From: Longimicrobiales bacterium
Lineage (GTDB): Bacteria > Gemmatimonadota > Gemmatimonadetes > Longimicrobiales > Gaopeijiaceae
Reading direction: 5' to 3'
Length of the DNA: 8,070 nt
NCBI GenBank assembly: GCA_022428035.1
Contig: JAKMDG010000515.1
Span: 1 to 8,070 of the forward strand
The translations under genes were made by a program, and so were the position numbers. The notes below the pieces were generated by a model, which saw only the letters and a program-made list of their open reading frames with translations, was not told the DNA's origin and ran no database searches. Below are positions 1 to 6,561 of this stretch, one piece after another (positions within the stretch are counted from its first letter, which is position 1; every line of letters starts with the position of its first letter).

Positions 1-47
1 GGCTCGTCGACATGGCCGGCTCCATCTAGCGCGACGGCTTCACTCCC

Positions 48-63
48 GCGGACCCGGGTCCGC
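48..63. other. 16-nt perfect palindrome upstream of the M24 peptidase gene
   Basis: The sequence GCGGACCCGGGTCCGC reads the same on both strands. As RNA it can fold into a 6-bp G+C-rich stem with a CCGG loop. It lies 70 nt before the first gene and about 20 nt after a TAG at 27-29 that might end an upstream gene. It could therefore be a terminator stem or a dimeric regulator site. No T-run follows on either strand, so an intrinsic terminator is not established. The rest of positions 1-133 shows no clear promoter and no Shine-Dalgarno sequence. Confidence 0.4.
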
Positions 64-133
64 CCTCGCGCACACCGCGTATGCGCCTCATAGTGCCCGC
101 ATGCATCCGAGCTCCTCCCAAGACACCTGATTC

Positions 134-1471
134 ATGATCCGCTCTCGAACCGTCGTACCTGCGATCCTTGCTCTTTTTCTGGCAAGCCCCGCCTTGGCTC
201 AGCTCCCCCGCGCCGAACAGACCCGTCCGGACAACGTCGTCCTGACGCACCGGCAGGAGGATCCACTGATTCGCGAGCGGCTAGCCGAGCGCTTCGACAA
301 CCTTCTTCCGGAATTGATGCGCCGGGAGGGCTTCGATATGTGGCTCGTGATCACGAGGGAATACAACTCGGATCCCGTCTTCCGTTCGATGGCGCCCATC
401 ACCACGTATTCATCCCGTCGGCGCACGATCCTGATGTTCCACGATCTCGGTCCCGATCGGGGGGTCGAGCGCATCAGCGTTGGGCGCGCCGACTACCAGG
501 GCACGTTCGATGTCTACCGGACGCACAATGACTCGCAATACGTGAACCTGGCGCAGCTCATTGAAGAGCGTGACCCGCAGCGGATCGGCATCAATGTCTC
601 GGACCGTTGGAATCACGCCGATGGCCTGACACATAATGAGTATCTCCGACTCGCCGATGCGCTCAGTGACAGATACGTCGACCGCCTCGAATCGGCTGAG
701 ATGCTCGCGGTAGGCTGGCTCGAGTCGAAGCTTCCCCGTGAAACAGACCAGTACCGCAGTGTCATGCGGATCGCGCACCAGGTCATTGCCGAAGCGTTCT
801 CCAACGAGGTCATCGTCCCCGGAGTGACGACCAATGATGATGTGAGATGGTGGATGCGGCAGCGCGTCGCTGAATTCGGACTCGGACAGTGGTTTCACCC
901 CTCGGTCAACGTTCAGCGACGCGGTGGCACCCCCGAACCCGGACCCAACGGCATCGTGATCGAGCGCGGGGATATGCTCCATACGGACTTTGGGATCATC
1001 GGACTGGGCTTCTCTACGGATACGCAGCACAACGCCTACGTCCTGCTTCCCGGCGAGACCGATGCGCCACAGGGGCTGAAGGTGGGGCTGGCTCAGGCCA
1101 ATCGCCTCCAGGATCTGACCATGATGCATGGACCGATCGGTGCGACGGGAAACGAGGCGCTGGCCGGGGCACTGGCACAGGCCCGCGAAGAGGGCATCAA
1201 CGCGACCATCTACTGCCATGCGATCGGTTACCACGGTCACGGCGCCGGCCCACCCATCGGCATGACCGACTATCAGGATGGTGTTCCGGTCCGCGGGGAC
1301 TACGAGCTGCGCCCCAACACATGGCACTCGATCGAGTTGAACGCGCGGGTCGCAGTACCGGAGTGGAACGGTCAGGAAGTGCGGTTTGCCCTGGAAGAGG
1401 ACGCCGCGCTCCTCCCCGACGGATGGGACTGGATCGACGGTCGCCAGACCGACTTCTACCTCATCCGGTGA
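134..1471 (+). CDS. Exported M24 family metallopeptidase (Xaa-Pro aminopeptidase/dipeptidase-like)
   Basis: The 445-residue product is a probable metal-dependent exopeptidase of the pita-bread (M24) fold, a family that often cleaves Xaa-Pro bonds at peptide ends. Residues 1-22 form a clear signal peptide: a basic start (MIRSR), a hydrophobic core and a PALA cleavage site before Q23. This supports the ATG at 134 and periplasmic or extracellular action. Residues about 40-200 match the position of a creatinase-type N-terminal domain, and about 210-445 the catalytic domain. Likely metal ligands are D285 (HTDFG), D296 (STDTQ), a histidine in the cluster H362/H367/H369 (GYHGHGAGP), E401 (HSIELNA) and E422 (ALEEDA). 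Their order and spacing fit a dinuclear M24 site. The usual downstream histidine of the HG..H....H(D/E) motif is replaced by GPPIG. My recollection is that GYHGHGAGP occurs in a recognised exported M24 subgroup, so the enzyme is probably active, but its substrate cannot be read from sequence. It is first of three closely spaced genes and has no visible Shine-Dalgarno sequence. Confidence 0.93.
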   Translation: MIRSRTVVPAILALFLASPALAQLPRAEQTRPDNVVLTHRQEDPLIRERLAERFDNLLPELMRREGFDMWLVITREYNSDPVFRSMAPITTYSSRRRTILMFHDLGPDRGVERISVGRADYQGTFDVYRTHNDSQYVNLAQLIEERDPQRIGINVSDRWNHADGLTHNEYLRLADALSDRYVDRLESAEMLAVGWLESKLPRETDQYRSVMRIAHQVIAEAFSNEVIVPGVTTNDDVRWWMRQRVAEFGLGQWFHPSVNVQRRGGTPEPGPNGIVIERGDMLHTDFGIIGLGFSTDTQHNAYVLLPGETDAPQGLKVGLAQANRLQDLTMMHGPIGATGNEALAGALAQAREEGINATIYCHAIGYHGHGAGPPIGMTDYQDGVPVRGDYELRPNTWHSIELNARVAVPEWNGQEVRFALEEDAALLPDGWDWIDGRQTDFYLIR

Positions 1472-1490
1472 AGATTGCCGACGATTCACC

Positions 1491-1494
1491 GGAG
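1491..1494 (+). promoter_or_regulatory. Ribosome binding site of the thioredoxin-like lipoprotein gene
   Basis: GGAG lies 5 nt before the ATG at 1500, in the 28-nt gap after the peptidase stop codon. It supports starting the lipoprotein at 1500. The alternative in-frame ATG at 1386 lies inside the peptidase gene and would add 38 residues that do not look like an export signal. Confidence 0.6.
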
Positions 1495-1499
1495 CGCCC

Positions 1500-2042
1500 A
1501 TGAAGGTGCGGTATCAGGCCCTCTTCATCGTGGCACTGGCGTCTGGCGTTACCGCATGCACCGTAGATCAGCCACCGGTGCCGGGTGAGCGAGTACCGGA
1601 TACGGAGCTCGAGGTCATCGACCCGACGGCATCAACCTGGGCGGCTGGGGATCAGGTTTCCCTTTCTGATCTGGAGGGTCGCCCTGTCCTCATCGACTTC
1701 TGGGCCTCGTGGTGTCCTCCGTGCCTCGAGCAGCACGCTCATGTCACCGAAGTCGCCGAACGATACGGCGATCGGATCGTTGTTCTCGGCATCCTTGTGG
1801 ATGACAGCCCGGAGAGCGCCCTTCGCTGGATGAAGGAGCAGGGCGCAGCGTATCCCACAGTACGCGAAATCGATGACGATCTGACCGAGGCGTTCTGGAT
1901 CCGAGCAACCGGTCTGCCACACATCATTCTGCTCGATTCGGACCGGAAGCTGGTCTGGCACCAACTTGGCGCGTCGGGTACCGGAATTCCTCAAGATGTA
2001 CTGGCCCAGCTCGATAGCATCCTGACTGTGAAGAAAGGTTGA
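1500..2042 (+). CDS. TlpA/ResA-like thioredoxin-fold lipoprotein
   Basis: The 180-residue product is a membrane-anchored thiol-disulfide oxidoreductase. Residues 1-19 are a lipoprotein signal (basic MKVR, a hydrophobic stretch, then VTAC), with C20 as the likely lipidated cysteine. A short linker follows, then a complete AlkC/TSA-TlpA-type thioredoxin domain from about 30 to 175. The redox motif WASWCPPC has its cysteines at C72 and C75, and the conserved cis-proline is P140 in TGLPH. The segment VVLGILVDD (residues 94-102) and the helix after it are the insert typical of the TlpA/ResA group. Such proteins usually keep extracytoplasmic cysteines reduced, for example in cytochrome c maturation. 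No cytochrome gene is nearby, so the partner is unknown. The residue after the lipid cysteine is threonine and not aspartate, so the classic E. coli inner-membrane retention signal is absent. The gene lies 28 nt after the peptidase and 10 nt before the channel gene, suggesting co-transcription. Confidence 0.94.
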   Translation: MKVRYQALFIVALASGVTACTVDQPPVPGERVPDTELEVIDPTASTWAAGDQVSLSDLEGRPVLIDFWASWCPPCLEQHAHVTEVAERYGDRIVVLGILVDDSPESALRWMKEQGAAYPTVREIDDDLTEAFWIRATGLPHIILLDSDRKLVWHQLGASGTGIPQDVLAQLDSILTVKKG

Positions 2043-2052
2043 GTACCTGATT

Positions 2053-3117
2053 ATGGACGTTCTGGAAACCAGCGTGATGGGAAACTCACTCGAGGCTTGG
2101 GCCATCGCCCTCAGTACGATTGTGCTCAGCTTCGTACTTCTGCGCTTCGTGGCGTTTCAGGGCCTGCGTCGCCTGCTGCGTGCAGCTTCCACGGAGAAGC
2201 ACTACTGGGATGATGTCCTGCTGGCCGCATTGAACGCTACGAAGACCGGCCTCCTTCTTCTCGTCGCTGCCTTTGTCGGATCCCATGCCGTCTCGCTGCC
2301 TGCCACCGCCGCCGGACTGATCCAGTCCGTCGCGATCGTAGCGATCCTGATCCAGACGGGCCTCTGGGCCGATGCCGGCCTGACTCGCTGGCTGGAGATG
2401 CGCGCAGAGGAACGCGCGGCTCTGGACCCGGCTGAGGTAATGACGGTCAACATCATTGGGGTGATGGCCAAGCTCGGGCTCTGGTCGATCATCCTGCTTC
2501 TGGCGCTCGAGAACTTCGGTATCGACGTGACCGCGCTGGTCGCCGGCCTCGGTATCGGAGGCATCGCGGTTGCACTCGCGGCACAAAACATTCTCGGCGA
2601 CCTCTTCGCATCCCTCTCGATCATTCTGGACAAGCCCTTTGTGCTGGGGGATTTCGTCACCGTGGGGGACTACCTCGGTAGTGTCGAGGCGATCGGCCTC
2701 AAGACCACGCGGATCAGAAGCCTGTCCGGGGAGCAGGTAGTCTTTTCCAACGCGGACCTCCTGTCGAGCCGGATTCGCAATTATGGCCGTCTGTATGAGC
2801 GGAGGGTCGTCCTGAGTATCGGAGTCACATACCAGACGCCCCGTTCAGAGCTCGCAGACATCCCGTCGATCATTCAGGAGGCGATCGAGGGCCAGGGTGG
2901 AGACAAGATCCGTTTCGATCGGGCTCACCTCACCTCTTATGGCGACTCAGCCATCCTGTATGAAGCCGTGTACACGGTGCTGGAAGCCGACTACGCGCTC
3001 CACATGGACATCAAGCAGAACGTCTATCTGCGTATTCACGAGGTGTTCGAGAACCGAGGGGTCGAGTTCGCCTACCCGACCCAGACGGTGTTCGTCGAGT
3101 CCGCAGGTGCAGACTGA
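2053..3117 (+). CDS. MscS-family small-conductance mechanosensitive ion channel
   Basis: The 354-residue membrane protein should open under membrane tension and release solutes during hypo-osmotic shock. Five hydrophobic segments are visible at about 13-35, 60-80, 86-106, 130-152 and 157-187. The last is the pore helix with the MscS Gly/Ala packing pattern (LGIGGIAVALAAQN, then LGD). It is followed by the beta domain at about 190-260 (DFVTVGDYLGSVEAIGLKTT, then a VVFSN segment) and an alpha/beta C-terminal domain to about 350. This is two more helices than E. coli MscS, a common arrangement among mid-sized family members. There is no added ligand-binding or cyclic-nucleotide domain. The start is uncertain: the ATG at 2053 has only a distant AAAGG (2034-2038), whereas the ATG at 2077 (codon 9) has GGAAA at a better distance of 8 nt. 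Either start leaves the first membrane helix intact. The 10-nt gap from the lipoprotein gene suggests one operon. Confidence 0.95.
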   Translation: MDVLETSVMGNSLEAWAIALSTIVLSFVLLRFVAFQGLRRLLRAASTEKHYWDDVLLAALNATKTGLLLLVAAFVGSHAVSLPATAAGLIQSVAIVAILIQTGLWADAGLTRWLEMRAEERAALDPAEVMTVNIIGVMAKLGLWSIILLLALENFGIDVTALVAGLGIGGIAVALAAQNILGDLFASLSIILDKPFVLGDFVTVGDYLGSVEAIGLKTTRIRSLSGEQVVFSNADLLSSRIRNYGRLYERRVVLSIGVTYQTPRSELADIPSIIQEAIEGQGGDKIRFDRAHLTSYGDSAILYEAVYTVLEADYALHMDIKQNVYLRIHEVFENRGVEFAYPTQTVFVESAGAD

Positions 3118-3149
3118 TTCCACGTTTGAACTCGACGGAGCATTGTTTG

Positions 3150-3174
3150 CCTGCACGCCTGGAGCCAGTGCAGG
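3150..3174. other. Small inverted repeat between the channel and propeller genes
   Basis: CCTGCAC (3150-3156) and GTGCAGG (3168-3174) are perfect complements separated by 11 nt. They lie in the 97-nt gap after the channel stop at 3117 and before the ATG at 3215. The hairpin could end or attenuate the upstream operon transcript or sit in the leader of the next gene. It has no T-run after it, so the role is inferred from position only. No convincing -35/-10 pair is visible in the gap. Confidence 0.3.
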
Positions 3175-3214
3175 ATATCCGATCCACTTCGAATTTCCCG
3201 AGCCTGTCGATCTT

Positions 3215-6200
3215 ATGACTGACGCACCAGTGCGACTCTGCCGACGTCCCCGTTCGTTCCTCCTCTTCCTGGGCGGCCTCCTGCTTCCCGGCTCCCTCGC
3301 CGGACAGGTCTCGGTTCAGCAGGCCGCCGACGCCCTGCAACTCCGTGAGGTCGGGCCCGCGGTCGCCGGTGGTCGGATCGCTGATGTAGAGGTGCACCCA
3401 CACGATGCGTCCACCTGGTACGTGGGGGTCGGCTCGGGCGGTGTCTGGAAGACCACGAACGCGGGAACCACCTTCACCCCCATCTTCGACGACCAGCCCA
3501 GCTACTCCATCGGAGAGATCGCGCTGGCACCCTCAAACCCTGAAATCGTCTGGGTCGGGACAGGTGAGAACGTCAGCGGACGGCACGTTGCGTGGGGTAC
3601 AGGCGTCTACCGCAGCCTCGACGGCGGCGCATCTTGGGAGAACATGGGCCTGGGCGCTACGGAGCATATCGGAAAGATCCTGGTGCATCCCGAGGACACT
3701 GATGTCGTGCTCGTAGCCTCCGAGGGTCCACTCTGGTCCGCGGGCGGGGAACGGGGCGTCTACATGTCTGAGGATGGAGGGCAGAGCTGGACGCCGACCC
3801 TGACCATCGATGAGAACACCGGTGTCACGGACCTCGAGTTCGCGCCGGACGACCCCAATACCGTGTATGCGGCAGCGTTCCAGCGCCGGCGCCATACCTG
3901 GGGATACATGGGTGGCGGCCCTGAATCCGGAATCTGGAAGTCCACGGACGGAGGCCGAACCTGGAAAGAGGTCACGAACGGGCTGCCCAGCGGTGACATC
4001 GGCAAGATCGGCCTCGCCGTCACCCCGGCGGATTCCGACCTCGTGTATGCCACGGTCGAGGCCAACGGAGGTGAACAGGGCTTCTACCGATCCACAGACC
4101 GCGGGGAGAGCTGGGAGCACCGCAACAGCTACATCTCCGGCGGGACGGGACCTCACTACTACCAGGAAATCGAGGCGTCCCCGACCGAGGCTGACATCGT
4201 CGTGCAGATGGATGTCTTCTTCCAGGTCACGTACGACGGGGGCGCAACGTTCGATAACCTTGAGACCGGACGCGACAAGCACTCGGACAACCACGCACTC
4301 TGGATCGACCCGAACAATCCGCTGCACATGCTGGGAGGGACGGACGCGGGCCTCTACGAGACCTTCGATCGGGGTGCCACGTGGCGCCATTTCCCGAACC
4401 TGCCCATCGCGCAGTTTTACAAGGTGGCCGCGTCGAACTCCGAACCCTTTTACGAGCTCCTCGCGGGCGCGCAGGACCTGGGCACCCTCTGGGCCCCGGC
4501 GCGCACCCAGACCACGGAGGGTGTGCGAAACGAGGACTGGCTTTTCCCGCTCGGGGCCGACGGGTACGGCGTCGCCTTCGATCCGGACGACGCAAACATC
4601 ATGTACATGATGACGCAGCAGGGAAATCTGCAGCGGGTTGATCGGCTCAGTGGTGAGGTGATGGCGATTCAACCGGTCGAGGCGCCTGGAGAACCGGCCG
4701 AGCGATGGAACTGGGATTCGCCGATCTTGATCTCACCGCACGACCCCGCCCGGATCTACTACGCATCCCAGCGTCTCTGGGCTTCCGACGACCGCGGTGA
4801 CAACTGGACTGCGATCTCGGGGGACCTCACGACAGACACCGATCGCTACACACTTCCCTATATGGGGCGCATCTGGGAACTCGACGCACTGCACGACAAC
4901 GGCGCGATGTCGAAGTACGCGTCGATTACCACCATCTCGGAGTCGTCCGCAGCCGAGGGGACCCTGTACGTCGGCTCCGACGATGGTCTCATTCACGCGT
5001 CGACGGACGCGGGCGCGACATGGACACGAGCGTCGGACCTGCCGGGCGTGGCGGAGCGATCCTTCATCAACAAGGTCGTCGCCAGTGAGCACGATGCCGC
5101 GACGGTATTTGCACTCGCGGATGCGCACAAACTGGGTGACTACGCCCCGCACATCTTCAAGAGCGACGACCACGGCCAAAGCTGGTCCTCGATCCGTGGC
5201 GACCTCCCCGATGGGGAGCTGGTCTGGGCCATGCAGCAGGACCATGTGGTCGCTGACCTGCTGATCCTGGCGGGGGAGACATCCCTCTGGTTCACGCTCA
5301 ACGGCGGTACGAACTGGCATCGCCTGGACTCAGGCGCCCCGACCATCGCATTCCGAGACGTGCAGCTCCAGCGTCGCGACGACGACATCATCGGTGGGAC
5401 GTTCGGGCGAGGCATCTGGATTCTGGACGACTACGCCCCGCTGCGTGCCCTGGCACAGGGTGCACTCGAGCAGCCAGGCGGGGTCATGCCCCTTCGTGAC
5501 GCGTGGTGGTTTGTCCCTTCACCCACCAACCAGGCAGTCGGTCGGCCGACGCTTGGCTCTACGGCATGGGCGGGTGACAACCCAGCGTTCGGGGCGACCT
5601 TCACCGTACACGTGCCCGAGGTGCGGCAGACGGCGGCAGACATACGTGACGGGCGTGAGGACACGCAGCGCCTCGCTGGCGAGGACGTCCCCTTCCCTGG
5701 GTATGACGCTCTCCGAGCGGAGCGTAATGAGTCAGAGCCCATGGCTCGCGTGCGCATCATGGGCAGCGACGGCGTCCCCATCCGTTGGGTCGACGTCCCG
5801 GCGCGTGAGGGCGTGCATCGGGTGACCTGGGACCTCCGACACCCCGCACCGAACCCGGTGAGCTTCGCTGACCCCGCCTTCCGGCCACCCTGGGTGACCG
5901 AGCCGACGGGTCCACTCGCGGCACCGGGTACGTATACGGCGCAGCTCGTCATGATCGATGGTGGTACGACGACAGAGGCAGGAAGTGCACAGAGCTTCGA
6001 CGTGCGACCTGTGCCCACCGCGCCTACCGGAACCGACTTCAAGGCGGTCGAGGCGTTCCACCTCCGCGTGGCAGAGCTGCAGCGCCAGATCTCGATCGCG
6101 AGCTCGGAAATGTCCCAGGCCTCGGAACGGCTTCGTTTCATGCGTGCCGCCCTCGAACGCACGCCCTCCGCTGATCCTGCGCTCCATGGGCGACTCGACC

Positions 6201-6499
6201 GACTCGCTCAGGGCCTCGACGATCTCCGACTGGCACTCAACGGCGACCCGGTGCGCAGCTCACTCAGTCAGTCGACCTCCCCGTCGATCTCGGGCCGGGC
6301 CGGGCGCGCCGCCTCATCCTGGGGCACGCGTCAGACCCCGACGGGCACGATGCAGGACAATCTACGGATGTCGGAAACAGACTTCGGGGCATTCCAGGAG
6401 AACCTCACCACCTTCCTCGACGAGCAGATGGCGGCTGTCGAGCAAGCGTTGGCCGATGCCGGAGCGCCGTGGACGCCGGGCAGACGGGTGGGAAGATGA
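3215..6499 (+). CDS. Exported sortilin/VPS10-type Asp-box beta-propeller protein (often annotated as BNR-repeat glycosyl hydrolase)
   Basis: The 1,094-residue product starts at the ATG at 3215. This start gives a signal peptide (RRPRS, then a Leu/Gly-rich core, SLA|GQ cleavage near residue 29) and avoids overlap with the channel gene. A far upstream in-frame ATG at 2897 would add 106 residues lying mostly inside that gene. Eleven Asp-box-like motifs (S/T-x-D-x-G-x-x-W/F) start near residues 80, 134, 185, 243, 293, 339, 383, 524, 596, 650 and 695. They include SLDGGASW, SEDGGQSW, STDGGRTW and SDDHGQSW, and mark propeller blades over about 45-740. The segment FGRGIWILDDYAPL closes the propeller. 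A beta-sandwich-like region follows to about 930, including APGTYTAQLVM. Residues about 945-1094 are mostly helical, with a likely coiled coil near 945-1010 and an SPSISGRAGR segment that I recall as family-typical. Asp boxes are structural and I see no sialidase active site, so the glycosyl hydrolase label is not supported. Function is unknown; surface binding or secreted-protein handling is plausible. The start has no clear Shine-Dalgarno sequence. Confidence 0.92.
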   Translation: MTDAPVRLCRRPRSFLLFLGGLLLPGSLAGQVSVQQAADALQLREVGPAVAGGRIADVEVHPHDASTWYVGVGSGGVWKTTNAGTTFTPIFDDQPSYSIGEIALAPSNPEIVWVGTGENVSGRHVAWGTGVYRSLDGGASWENMGLGATEHIGKILVHPEDTDVVLVASEGPLWSAGGERGVYMSEDGGQSWTPTLTIDENTGVTDLEFAPDDPNTVYAAAFQRRRHTWGYMGGGPESGIWKSTDGGRTWKEVTNGLPSGDIGKIGLAVTPADSDLVYATVEANGGEQGFYRSTDRGESWEHRNSYISGGTGPHYYQEIEASPTEADIVVQMDVFFQVTYDGGATFDNLETGRDKHSDNHALWIDPNNPLHMLGGTDAGLYETFDRGATWRHFPNLPIAQFYKVAASNSEPFYELLAGAQDLGTLWAPARTQTTEGVRNEDWLFPLGADGYGVAFDPDDANIMYMMTQQGNLQRVDRLSGEVMAIQPVEAPGEPAERWNWDSPILISPHDPARIYYASQRLWASDDRGDNWTAISGDLTTDTDRYTLPYMGRIWELDALHDNGAMSKYASITTISESSAAEGTLYVGSDDGLIHASTDAGATWTRASDLPGVAERSFINKVVASEHDAATVFALADAHKLGDYAPHIFKSDDHGQSWSSIRGDLPDGELVWAMQQDHVVADLLILAGETSLWFTLNGGTNWHRLDSGAPTIAFRDVQLQRRDDDIIGGTFGRGIWILDDYAPLRALAQGALEQPGGVMPLRDAWWFVPSPTNQAVGRPTLGSTAWAGDNPAFGATFTVHVPEVRQTAADIRDGREDTQRLAGEDVPFPGYDALRAERNESEPMARVRIMGSDGVPIRWVDVPAREGVHRVTWDLRHPAPNPVSFADPAFRPPWVTEPTGPLAAPGTYTAQLVMIDGGTTTEAGSAQSFDVRPVPTAPTGTDFKAVEAFHLRVAELQRQISIASSEMSQASERLRFMRAALERTPSADPALHGRLDRLAQGLDDLRLALNGDPVRSSLSQSTSPSISGRAGRAASSWGTRQTPTGTMQDNLRMSETDFGAFQENLTTFLDEQMAAVEQALADAGAPWTPGRRVGR

Positions 6500-6512
6500 C
6501 ACGCGCCGGGCT

Positions 6513-6561
6513 GTGAGTCCGCCGCCAGACCCGGCCGTCAGCTCACGGGCGGCGGACTCAC
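6513..6561. terminator. Perfect 14-bp inverted repeat at the convergent gene junction, candidate bidirectional terminator
   Basis: GTGAGTCCGCCGCC (6513-6526) and GGCGGCGGACTCAC (6548-6561) are exact reverse complements with a 21-nt loop. The left arm begins 13 nt after the propeller stop codon. The right arm lies inside the last codons of the minus-strand gene (the V-S-P-P-P part of its C-terminus), and that gene's stop codon is in the loop. A very stable G+C-rich hairpin between convergent genes is well placed to stop or protect transcripts from both sides. Neither side has a T-run, so the mechanism may be non-canonical, or the hairpin may mainly stabilise the 3' ends. Confidence 0.6.

Noticed and set aside
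1..29. Possible 3' end of an upstream plus-strand gene (frame 3, ending LVDMAGSI and TAG)
   Set aside because: Only eight codons are visible and there is nothing to compare them with. Sequence to the left of the window would decide it.
1386..1499. 38-residue N-terminal extension of the thioredoxin-like lipoprotein
   Set aside because: It would overlap the peptidase gene and bury the lipoprotein signal. The ATG at 1500 has GGAG 5 nt upstream and begins a complete lipobox signal.
410..1501. Long minus-strand open frame of 363 codons opposite the M24 peptidase
   Set aside because: It mirrors a clearly real gene that has a signal peptide and metal-ligand motifs. The predicted product shows no recognisable domain, and long antisense frames are expected in G+C-rich DNA.
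2897..3214. 106-residue N-terminal extension of the Asp-box protein
   Set aside because: Two thirds of it lies inside the channel gene in another frame, and it is rich in Arg, Thr, Ser and Cys like a shadow translation. The signal peptide begins just after the ATG at 3215.
3533..4672. Long minus-strand open frame of 379 codons opposite the Asp-box protein
   Set aside because: The Asp-box motifs on the plus strand show which frame is coding. The antisense product has no coherent domain or export signal.
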